The position numbers and the translations under genes are program-made. Positions 43,567 to 51,350 of a stretch of DNA of 64,000 nt are shown here, one piece after another. The DNA lies in assembly GCA_002423105.1 (NCBI GenBank), contig DIUT01000030.1:25476-89475 (forward strand), written 5' to 3'. Under the pieces are notes generated by a model. It was not told the origin of the DNA. It made no database searches and saw only the letters and a list, made by a program, of their open reading frames with translations. Position 1 is the first letter of the stretch; the number at the start of each line of letters is the position of its first letter. The DNA comes from Geobacter sp. UBA6151. GTDB lineage: Bacteria; Desulfobacterota; Desulfuromonadia; Geobacterales; Pseudopelobacteraceae.

Positions 43567-46500
43567 ATGGCACATAATGATGATTTTAATGTTCAGAAAA
43601 CCGATTTACCAGATGTTGCATCCGATGAAACGGTTACCAGAAAAGATTTTCTGAAAAAAGCAGGCCAAACAGTGCTTGCAGGGGCTGCCGTGCTTGCCGG
43701 AAGCGCCTTGCCTTCCCATGTCGGGGCAGATGAAAACAGGCAGGCAACCAAAACACTTGATCCGGCAAAAACAGAGTTGGATACCGGCGTCAGAAACGTG
43801 TACAGCAACTGCCTCGGCTGCGACCATCGTTGCGGAATCCGCGTCCGTGTTGAAGAAGGCAGGATTACCCGTGTACAGGGGAATCCGTACAGTCATCAGA
43901 ATATGGCATTCAGCGGAATTCCTTACTCCACACCTGCTGCCGATTCATTAAAACATGCTGGCAGGGTATGCTTGAAAGGCTCATCTGCAGCCCACGTAAC
44001 CCATGACCCATATAGGATTCTCAAGCCGCTCAAACGCAAAGGCCCCCGTGGATCAGATCAATGGGAGGTTATCAGCTGGGAACAGATGATTGAGGAGGTG
44101 GTTGAAGGCGGTCAGTTGTTCAAGCATTTGGGGGAGAATCGGCATATTGAAGGGCTGCGCGCCGTCAGAAACACCGCCCCCATTGACCCGGCACAACCGG
44201 AACTGGGACCAAAATCCAACCAGCTCATCTTCGCTAACGGCGGCGGCGGATATCAACAGCCACGGCCAGGACTGATCTCCCGCTGGACCAACTCATTCGG
44301 CAGCAGAAATTATGTTGACCATACCGATGCCTGCCAGCTGGGATGGTACATGGGATTCCGGTTTGCAAACGATTTCAAGGGAGACAACTGGCGTTCGGAC
44401 TATGTGAGCGCAAAATTTGTTCTGACGTTCGGCATAACAGTGTTCACCGGAGCAAAACCGGGACTGCTGGGGGTAACATCCATTGCCACCAAACGGGCTC
44501 AGGATGGTGAGTTAAAGGTAGTAACCGTTGATCCGAAAGCTCCCCGATCACAACTGGCCGGATGGGTTCCCATCAAGCCGGGCCGTGACCTGGCATTTAT
44601 TCTCGGCATGACACGCTGGATGATTGAAAACAAGCGTTACGACACAACGTTCCTTGAAAACCCCAACGAGGCAGCAGCCAAAAAAGATAAAGAAAAGACC
44701 TTCTGCGGAGCAACGTACCTTGTAGCCCCTACGGAAAAAAGGCACCTCAAAGGAAAAGATATCGGATTAAAAGGGGCTGACGCTGACAAATACCTGGTTA
44801 TTGACGCTCAGACCAAGGAAATGAAGCCGTTTGATCAGGTAGAGCGAGGAGAAATTTTCTACACCGGGGAAGTCGAACTTAATGGCAAAAAAGTAAAGAT
44901 CAAGTCGGGACTTACCGTCTGGAAAGATCTGGTTTTTGAGCACTCACTTGATGAATACGCAAAAGAGGCCGAAGTTCCTAAAAGCAGTATTATTGAAATG
45001 GCCAGAGAATTTACTTCCTACGGCAAAAAAGCGTCCACCGACAGTTATCGCGGCATTGGAAATCAACCATTCGGACCGCACATAGGTTGGGCAATGTGGA
45101 TGATGAACAATCTTATCGGCAACTTAGGACACAAGGGAGGGTTGCTCAAAACAGCTGATTATTCCGGCTACTCCAAAGGATTTTATGATCTTGGCAAAGT
45201 AGATGGCGGGCCGAAGCTTTCCGGTGTCAGGCTTGACAGAAGACAATTCAACTATGAAGACACCACAGAGTTCAAGCAGCTGGTGGCACAAGGCAAGAAA
45301 CCCTATCCGTCGAAACTGCCCTGGTACCCGTTGAATATGCGTGGTGGCGCCTGGGGTGAAATGTTCATGGGTGCCGACCATCAGTATCCTTACCCGGCAA
45401 AAGTTGCCATTACCTACTTTGCTGACCTGGTGTTCAACATGCCTGCCGGAACACGATTCGAGGAAACTTTTCTGGATACCGAAAAGATTCCGCTGCATAT
45501 TGCCATAAGCACCCAGTACGGCATGACAGCCCGCCTTGCAGACTATATTGTTCCCGACTGCTGTTATCTGGATGGCATGTACTTTACCATCGGCTACCAT
45601 TTCTCACCGATCAGGGCAAACGTATTGCGAGTGCCTGCAGTGAAAAATCCGGCAGACGGAACACTGGAAAGATTTCTGATTGATACCGCTGCCAAATTGA
45701 ATATGCCAGGTTTCGGCGCAAACGCAATACCTGACAACTCAGGGAAAAAGCATCCTTTTGCGGTAAGTGAAGACTACTGCGCCAAAGCATATGCAAATAT
45801 TGCTTTCAATTCAAAAACACCAAAGGCATCAGCGGAAGAGATTGCCATGGTGGAAAAAAACTACATCTGCTCAGATCTTTTCAAGAAGGCCTTGACCTCG
45901 GATGAGTGGGCGCACGTATGCTACCTGCTTGCACGCGGCGGTTACTTCCAGACGTATGATGAAGCCTTTGATGAAAACGGTCTGCACAAGTTCACACCTG
46001 CCATGCCGTTCTTCTTCTACTGCGACCGCATGGCAAATACCCGCAATCCGGCCACAGGCGAATTCTGGCCGGACCTTCCCAGAATCGACGTTCCCGGAAA
46101 GGATTTCTTTGGCAAGCGCATCGATGCCAACGAAGGAAAAGAATATAACCTTTACCTTGATTCCACCAAACATCCGATGATGACCAAGGCTCGCTCCCAA
46201 AACTTCTATTGGGCGTTGGAAATTCTTCCGGAAAACTATGTCGAAATCAATGTAAGAGATGCTAAACGGCTCGGTATTAAGGATGGTGACACGGTAAAAG
46301 TTTCATCTAAAACCCTCAAAAAGGGAGCAGTCGGCAAGGCCAAAGTAACCGGGCTTGTTGCGGAAGGCGTAGTCGGTATCTATCACTCATACGGCCAGCG
46401 CGGTTACGGTTCCATAGACGTAAAAATTGATGGCGCTGAGTCAGCAATTCAGGGCCTGAAACTCGGAAAATGGAACGACAATATGTTCGGCAAGGAGTTG

Positions 46501-46674
46501 CAGGGATTCATAAAAGGCAATCTTGTTGTCAAGGATACTCGCAGAGGACGAGGTATATTTGCCAATGAGCTTGGCGTAACCTATGACTACAATGGTAACA
46601 GGATCATGAGTGTAGATCCTACCAGCGGTACCCCGAACTTTTATTATCACAAGATAAAGGTTGAAAAAGTTTAG
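43567..46674 (+). CDS. TtrA-like molybdopterin oxidoreductase catalytic subunit 2
   Basis: 1035 residues from ATG 43567, with AGGAGGTGG upstream. Same architecture as the first paralogue: CLGCDHRCGI cluster site, candidate Mo-ligand Cys in HTDACQLGWYMG, and YIVPD. The Tat motif is degenerate: TRKDFLKKAG has Arg25-Lys26 instead of Arg-Arg, so export may depend on its Tat-bearing partner TtrB2. The C-terminus differs (AIQGLKLGKWNDNMFGKELQG). About 56 bases after it an inverted repeat follows. Confidence 0.9.
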   Translation: MAHNDDFNVQKTDLPDVASDETVTRKDFLKKAGQTVLAGAAVLAGSALPSHVGADENRQATKTLDPAKTELDTGVRNVYSNCLGCDHRCGIRVRVEEGRITRVQGNPYSHQNMAFSGIPYSTPAADSLKHAGRVCLKGSSAAHVTHDPYRILKPLKRKGPRGSDQWEVISWEQMIEEVVEGGQLFKHLGENRHIEGLRAVRNTAPIDPAQPELGPKSNQLIFANGGGGYQQPRPGLISRWTNSFGSRNYVDHTDACQLGWYMGFRFANDFKGDNWRSDYVSAKFVLTFGITVFTGAKPGLLGVTSIATKRAQDGELKVVTVDPKAPRSQLAGWVPIKPGRDLAFILGMTRWMIENKRYDTTFLENPNEAAAKKDKEKTFCGATYLVAPTEKRHLKGKDIGLKGADADKYLVIDAQTKEMKPFDQVERGEIFYTGEVELNGKKVKIKSGLTVWKDLVFEHSLDEYAKEAEVPKSSIIEMAREFTSYGKKASTDSYRGIGNQPFGPHIGWAMWMMNNLIGNLGHKGGLLKTADYSGYSKGFYDLGKVDGGPKLSGVRLDRRQFNYEDTTEFKQLVAQGKKPYPSKLPWYPLNMRGGAWGEMFMGADHQYPYPAKVAITYFADLVFNMPAGTRFEETFLDTEKIPLHIAISTQYGMTARLADYIVPDCCYLDGMYFTIGYHFSPIRANVLRVPAVKNPADGTLERFLIDTAAKLNMPGFGANAIPDNSGKKHPFAVSEDYCAKAYANIAFNSKTPKASAEEIAMVEKNYICSDLFKKALTSDEWAHVCYLLARGGYFQTYDEAFDENGLHKFTPAMPFFFYCDRMANTRNPATGEFWPDLPRIDVPGKDFFGKRIDANEGKEYNLYLDSTKHPMMTKARSQNFYWALEILPENYVEINVRDAKRLGIKDGDTVKVSSKTLKKGAVGKAKVTGLVAEGVVGIYHSYGQRGYGSIDVKIDGAESAIQGLKLGKWNDNMFGKELQGFIKGNLVVKDTRRGRGIFANELGVTYDYNGNRIMSVDPTSGTPNFYYHKIKVEKV

Positions 46675-46695
46675 CGAAAAAACTCAAACCAGCAG

Positions 46696-46735
46696 CAGAC
46701 CCGCAGCATATTATAAAAGATATGCTGCGGGTCTG
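46696..46735. repeat. 16-bp perfect inverted repeat after the second TtrA-like gene
   Basis: CAGACCCGCAGCATAT, 8-base loop, exact complement. No T-run follows, so it is more likely a 3'-end RNA stabiliser or binding site than an intrinsic terminator. The DUF1566 gene starts 22 bases later. Confidence 0.7.
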
Positions 46736-46757
46736 AGTACACCTGGGGATGTAGCAC

Positions 46758-47294
46758 ATGAAAACAACAACAAGACATCGATGCAGTTTGTTTATATTAC
46801 TCATGTTTTCTTACATCATGGCCCCCGGTTCAATTGTTGCAGACATAATTGCGCCCAAAAATCAGAGTGAAGTTGCCAAGTCGCATACATCCCGTTTCAT
46901 TGACAATGCCAATGGTACAATAACAGATCAAAAAACCGGTATTATCTGGCTTAAAGAGGCAAACTGCTTCGGTACGAAACCACTTAATGAAGCAGTGCTG
47001 GTGACAGGATTTCTTTCAAGCGGAGCCTGCGGACTTGCAGATTCATCAACTGCGGGAGACTGGCGTATTCCAGAAACACGGGAGCTGGAAAGCCTTATTG
47101 ACCCAGAGCGGATACCCGCTTTGCCGGCCGGACATCCTTTTTCCAATGTTCAATCAAATTACTACTGGGCATCCGACTCTGTTTCACTTATTGCAGATAA
47201 TCCCTGGGATGCGTTTCTGATTTTTGGCTGTGTTGGAGACAGTGATAAACCTGATGAGGTCTACATCTGGCCTGTACGATCAAAAAAATTATAA
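46758..47294 (+). CDS. Secreted DUF1566 protein
   Basis: 178 residues with a signal peptide (hydrophobic segment about 10-28) and a DUF1566 domain: TITDQKTGIIWLKEANC, GDWRIPETRELESLID, FSNVQSNYYWASDS, a formylglycine-sulfatase-like C-type lectin fold of unknown role. It follows the second reductase at 84 bases and could be a periplasmic accessory; this is inferred from position only. Confidence 0.82.
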   Translation: MKTTTRHRCSLFILLMFSYIMAPGSIVADIIAPKNQSEVAKSHTSRFIDNANGTITDQKTGIIWLKEANCFGTKPLNEAVLVTGFLSSGACGLADSSTAGDWRIPETRELESLIDPERIPALPAGHPFSNVQSNYYWASDSVSLIADNPWDAFLIFGCVGDSDKPDEVYIWPVRSKKL

Positions 47295-47345
47295 TACGCT
47301 GGGAGTAAGTTCACAGCTTTTGTGCGACACTATAGGGGGAACGCT

Positions 47346-47531
47346 ATGTTCGGATTTGGTATGCCTGAGTTGATTGTCATTGGAGTTGTAGTGTTGTTGA
47401 TATTTGGCCCCGGCAAACTGCCCCAGATAGGTTCAGCATTGGGTGGAGCTATCAAAAGCTTCCGTTCCGCTTCAGATGAAAACGGCAAGGATGTTGAGGT
47501 AAAGAAAGAACTAAAAGGCAAGGAAATCTGA
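47346..47531 (+). CDS. tatA: TatA/E-type twin-arginine translocase subunit
   Basis: 61 residues from ATG 47346 with GGGGGAA before it. Single membrane helix (PELIVIGVVVLLIFGPGKLP) followed by the amphipathic helix with GSALGGAIKSFR, typical of TatA. It lies at the end of a cluster whose reductase subunits carry Tat signals, which suggests a dedicated or supporting translocase component. No tatB or tatC in the window. Confidence 0.93.
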   Translation: MFGFGMPELIVIGVVVLLIFGPGKLPQIGSALGGAIKSFRSASDENGKDVEVKKELKGKEI

Positions 47532-47575
47532 CGGAACTGAATTATCTTGGCCGCGTTATCCAGCGCCTTTTTCAT

Positions 47576-48913
47576 CTACAGCTGATTTTCAACGCGGCAG
47601 AGGGCTGTACCTTGATGTAAACGAAGTCGCAGCAGTTCTCCGGCGATGAGCGCCCCGGCGTCACGCGCAACGGAGCCGTCAGTCACTCGCTCTGCCACAG
47701 CATAGCCACGGGACAATGTCCGTAGTGGAGACAGGGTATCCAGACGTGCCGTAGCTTCCCCCAACGTCCTTCCATGCCTTTCCATACCGGAAATCACCCG
47801 GTGTTCTGCCCGGTCCGATAACAATAACAACTCTTGGCGCAAGCGGCTGATGGTCAGCCCCGGATGTTGCCCGGCAAGCTGTTGTTCCAGACGATCCGAC
47901 TGTTCCCTGCACAGCCTCACATTGTGTCTGACCCCCATATCCAGCCTTTGTGACAGATCGTCAAGCCGTTGTCCCAGGTGTCCCAACAAAAGTGAAGGAT
48001 CATGCAACGCCCTGCTCAGTCCTTGCAGATTGCGGGTCGCCAGATGCAGATGTCCCAATATGGACTGTCGGAGCCGATGGCTCAGGTCCGACACCTGCCG
48101 GGAAAGCTCCTCGCTGCTGGCACAGACCAGCTCCGCCGCCGCAGAAGGGGTTGGAGCACGCAGGTCCGCTGTAAAATCGGCAATGGTCCAGTCAGTTTCA
48201 TGGCCAACGGCTGAAATAACCGGAATAGACGAGCGGTAAACCGCCCGGGCCACCGCTTCTTCGTTAAATGCCCACAGATCTTCCAGCGAACCGCCGCCGC
48301 GCCCTACTATCAGCACATCTGCGGCTTTCATCCGGTTCAGGTCGTCAATGGCCTGGGCAATCTCCTGTGCTGCGCCGTGGCCCTGCACCCGTACCGGGTA
48401 GATCAGCAGCTCCAGGGCTGCAAATCGCCGTCCCAGAACATTCAGAATATCGTGAATAGCTGCGCCGGTAGATGAAGTAACGATCCCCACTCTGCGTGGC
48501 AGCACCGGCAACTGGCGTTTACGGGCTTCATCAAACAACCCCTCCTTTGACAACCGTTCTTTCAATTGCACAAAGGCAACCTGCAAGGCTCCGGCTCCCC
48601 GTGGTTCCAGATATTCACAGACAATCTGGTATTCGCCCCGCTGGTCATATACCGAGAGACGGCCCCGCACAATCAAGGACATCCCCTCTTCCAGCCTGAA
48701 TTTAAGCGCTTTTGCATTACCGCGGAACATGACACAGCGCACCATGGCACCGCTGTCTTTCAAGGTGAAATAGAGATGGCCAGAGGCCGGTTGGGAAAGG
48801 TTGGACAGTTCTCCCTCTACCCAGACCTGCTGAAAGTTTTCCTCCAACAGCTCTTTGAGCAATGAGGTTAGGCGGGAAACACTCAGGATTGTCCGTTCAG
48901 CAAAGAGATCCAT
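47576..48913 (-). CDS. xseA: Exonuclease VII large subunit
   Basis: 445 residues: N-terminal OB domain (VWVEGELSNLSQPASGHLYFTLKD), and the catalytic region with GIVTSSTGAAIHDI, VGRGGGSLEDLWAFNEE and SAVGHETDWTIADFTADLRAPTPSAAAEL. Degrades single-stranded DNA. xseB is not next to it on this side. Convergent with tatA across a 44-base gap. Confidence 0.97.
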   Translation of the reverse strand: MDLFAERTILSVSRLTSLLKELLEENFQQVWVEGELSNLSQPASGHLYFTLKDSGAMVRCVMFRGNAKALKFRLEEGMSLIVRGRLSVYDQRGEYQIVCEYLEPRGAGALQVAFVQLKERLSKEGLFDEARKRQLPVLPRRVGIVTSSTGAAIHDILNVLGRRFAALELLIYPVRVQGHGAAQEIAQAIDDLNRMKAADVLIVGRGGGSLEDLWAFNEEAVARAVYRSSIPVISAVGHETDWTIADFTADLRAPTPSAAAELVCASSEELSRQVSDLSHRLRQSILGHLHLATRNLQGLSRALHDPSLLLGHLGQRLDDLSQRLDMGVRHNVRLCREQSDRLEQQLAGQHPGLTISRLRQELLLLSDRAEHRVISGMERHGRTLGEATARLDTLSPLRTLSRGYAVAERVTDGSVARDAGALIAGELLRLRLHQGTALCRVENQL

Positions 48914-48916
48914 GAC

Positions 48917-49741
48917 CTAGTGTCCGCTTGTAGCCGTGTTGGTGGGAAGGTGCACATACCAGTACGCGCAGGCAACAAAAACCACGCCACCTACGATATT
49001 ACCCAAGGTCACCGGCACAATATTATTCAACAGAAATGCCGACCAGCTTAAGGAAGGGTCAACAGGCACAGCCATGTGCGATTTCAATAACAAGCCGGCA
49101 GGTATATAATACATGTTGGCAATGGAATGTTCGAACCCGTTGGTTACAAAGGCGGTTATCGGTACAAAACAGGCAAGCATCTTGCCGGATACATCACGGG
49201 CTGCCACTGCCATAAATACAGCCAGACAAACCAGCCAGTTACAGAGAATTCCCCGTACAAAGGCAACACCGAAGGATAAATTGCATTTGGCAACGGCAAT
49301 GGCAACCGTATGCTGAGCCAAATTGCCTGTTTCCCACAGCCGTGATTCATACACAAGCCAGGCCATGAACAGTGATCCCAGCAGGTTTCCCGTCAGTACC
49401 AATCCCCAGTTTTCTGCCAGCTTCCACCAGGATATCCTGCCGTCAAGTGCGGATGAGACCAGCAGGCTGTTGCCGGTAAACAGTTCTGCCCCGCAGATGA
49501 CAACCAGCATCAGTCCAGTGGAAAAGACAACTCCGGCCAGCAAACGGCTGATCCCGGTTCCGGTAAATTGCGCAGCATCCTGGCTCACAACGGTGGCAAG
49601 CTGCGCCCCGAAAGCAATGTAAAAACCGGCAAGAAGCGACAGCAGAAACGTGCGGCGGCGGCACTGGGTCATGACCCGTTTACCGCTTTGGATGATCGCC
49701 TGGATTGATTCGGTGGGGGTCAGGAAGAACTTGTTTTCCAT
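48917..49741 (-). CDS. Formate/nitrite-type transporter (FNT family)
   Basis: 274 residues, six membrane helices, with FNT-family signatures ALDGRISWWKLAENW and NGFEHSIANMYYIP. Pentameric channels of this family pass formate, nitrite, lactate or hydrosulfide. Substrate not readable. GGAG ribosome site; the start overlaps the YkgJ stop by 22 bases and xseA follows 3 bases after its stop, so these genes are likely cotranscribed. Confidence 0.93.
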   Translation of the reverse strand: MENKFFLTPTESIQAIIQSGKRVMTQCRRRTFLLSLLAGFYIAFGAQLATVVSQDAAQFTGTGISRLLAGVVFSTGLMLVVICGAELFTGNSLLVSSALDGRISWWKLAENWGLVLTGNLLGSLFMAWLVYESRLWETGNLAQHTVAIAVAKCNLSFGVAFVRGILCNWLVCLAVFMAVAARDVSGKMLACFVPITAFVTNGFEHSIANMYYIPAGLLLKSHMAVPVDPSLSWSAFLLNNIVPVTLGNIVGGVVFVACAYWYVHLPTNTATSGH

Positions 49742-50430
49742 AGCTGCTCCGGCAGGGTAAAATCGGCAAAGTTGACCAGCAAGGCAGTAGGGACCAGCGT
49801 GTCCAGTTCATTGAAGGGACGGCCCAGTAATCGTCTAGTCAGTTCACGGAACAACAGTTGTTCCTGGATAAATATCTCGCTGAAATGAAATCGCAACTCA
49901 AACAAGCCACGGGGATCCATTCCCTTGAAATTCAGGCTGCACCATTCATCAGACATAATTTCACCGGACAGGTCCAGCTGTGGAATTCCATTCAGGCGAC
50001 AGGTCATGGGACGATGTGCATACACCAGACAGCAACCATCATCATCAAGCAGCACACAAGGGGTCTCATCTTCTTCCGGCATGGCAACGCTGTGCTGTTC
50101 TTCCGGATAGCCGTTTAACAGCCATGGGGGTGCAAAATCGGGCCATATCTGCCGGACAGAGGCAACAGCACACTCTGTACGGTGTATGACCCGTTCTTGT
50201 TCCTGCTGCGGCAGATTTTCAAACCCTTTCTGCAACAACAGCGCATCCAGCAGCGTAATGTCAAACAACCCGCGACAACAATGGCTGCATCCTTTTTTAC
50301 AGACTATTCGATCCGGGAACTGTTCCAGGGAACGCTGAAACCAGTCGTCCACTTCTTCAAGCAGTTTCTGGTAGTGAGCGGTTAAATCATGCAAACGATC
50401 CGGATAATCCATTGATGCAACGCATTCCAT
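49720..50430 (-). CDS. YkgJ-family cysteine-cluster protein
   Basis: 236 residues. CKKGCSHCCRG near residue 45 and CCLVYAHRPMTCRL near 140 give the CxxxCxxCC...C pattern of the YkgJ zinc/iron-binding family. No catalytic role is established. The start at 50430 has no clear ribosome site; the Met at 50412 is an alternative. Coupled to the FNT gene by overlap. Confidence 0.85.
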   Translation of the reverse strand: MECVASMDYPDRLHDLTAHYQKLLEEVDDWFQRSLEQFPDRIVCKKGCSHCCRGLFDITLLDALLLQKGFENLPQQEQERVIHRTECAVASVRQIWPDFAPPWLLNGYPEEQHSVAMPEEDETPCVLLDDDGCCLVYAHRPMTCRLNGIPQLDLSGEIMSDEWCSLNFKGMDPRGLFELRFHFSEIFIQEQLLFRELTRRLLGRPFNELDTLVPTALLVNFADFTLPEQLWKTSSS

Positions 50431-50466
50431 TTCGGGGATGTGATAAAACTTGTAATACCAGGTCCT

Positions 50467-50961
50467 TTACATGTAGATCATAACCTTGAGGTTGACTGAA
50501 CCATCCTTGTTGGTAAAGGGGATGGTAACCCCTTTACATTGCACGTTAACGCTCCCACCTTCTTCCGGAGGTTCGGTAACGGTGCGCAACTGCCCTGATA
50601 TCACAAGCGGAAGCCCCATGGCTACGCTACCATATTGGTCGTGGTATTTGGTCTTGAACGAACCGGCAATATTATTGATCAATTCGCCAATTGCGTCGCG
50701 GATGGAATCTTCATCAGGCTCATCATCCATAAGCATTTCCCGCGCCACCAGTTGTGCAGTTGCACGGTCAGCGGCAACAATGATGTAGCCAACCCGATCA
50801 CCGGCAACGCCGATAATACCGGTAACATCAGAATCCACCGGAGCAACCTTACGGTCAACGTGGCCGGCAAAAAGCTCAATGTTCATGTAACACTTGAACG
50901 TATCCTGGGTTGCGGTCATGACGGTAAACATGACTTCTTCAAAACTGATTGCTGATGACAC
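50467..50961 (-). CDS. cheX: CheX-like chemotaxis phosphatase
   Basis: 164 residues of the CheC/CheX fold with the catalytic ExxN pattern in DAIGELINNIAG. CheX dephosphorylates CheY-P. TTCTTGG/AAGGAGG ribosome site upstream on the minus strand. No other chemotaxis genes nearby; it could act on a different receiver protein. Confidence 0.85.
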   Translation of the reverse strand: MSSAISFEEVMFTVMTATQDTFKCYMNIELFAGHVDRKVAPVDSDVTGIIGVAGDRVGYIIVAADRATAQLVAREMLMDDEPDEDSIRDAIGELINNIAGSFKTKYHDQYGSVAMGLPLVISGQLRTVTEPPEEGGSVNVQCKGVTIPFTNKDGSVNLKVMIYM

Positions 50962-50999
50962 AGTCTGTACCTCCTTCTTGGTAAATAGTATCGATTTTA

Positions 51000-51350
51000 T
51001 TACTTTTGATTGACAGATGTCAGATAATCAGCGAGTGCTTCGATCTCTTCAGGTTTTAACTGGCTGCCAAAGGTTGGCATGCCGCCTGCACGACCATCGG
51101 TAATTGTTTTTATAATGATACTCCGGCTTTTGCCATATTTGTAGCGGGATGCGGTCAGGTCCGGTCCCGCAATTCCTCCATGTGCCTGTTTACCATGGCA
51201 GGGGGCGCAGTGATGCATGAAAAGTTGCTGCCCCAGTTCTTTTTGACCGGTGATCTGCGTCCGCACAACACTTTTGTCATTGCCGGGTGTTTGCTGTTGG
51301 CATCCGGCAACAACTGGTATGCAACATATTAAAAACAATAGCCTTTTCAC
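51000..51350 (-). CDS. Monoheme cytochrome c lipoprotein
   Basis: 116 residues from a GTG at 51350 that overlaps the previous stop (GTGA). Lipoprotein signal with lipobox VVAGC near residue 17, heme-binding CAPCH near 51 and axial Met in GGMPTFGSQL. Small class I cytochrome of the cytochrome-c-oxidase-cbb3 type fold. Probably periplasmic electron carrier. Confidence 0.9.
   Translation of the reverse strand: MKRLLFLICCIPVVAGCQQQTPGNDKSVVRTQITGQKELGQQLFMHHCAPCHGKQAHGGIAGPDLTASRYKYGKSRSIIIKTITDGRAGGMPTFGSQLKPEEIEALADYLTSVNQK

Noticed and set aside
47330..47575. Minus-strand frame after xseA considered as xseB
   Set aside because: Its protein is low-complexity antisense of tatA and shows no XseB motif.
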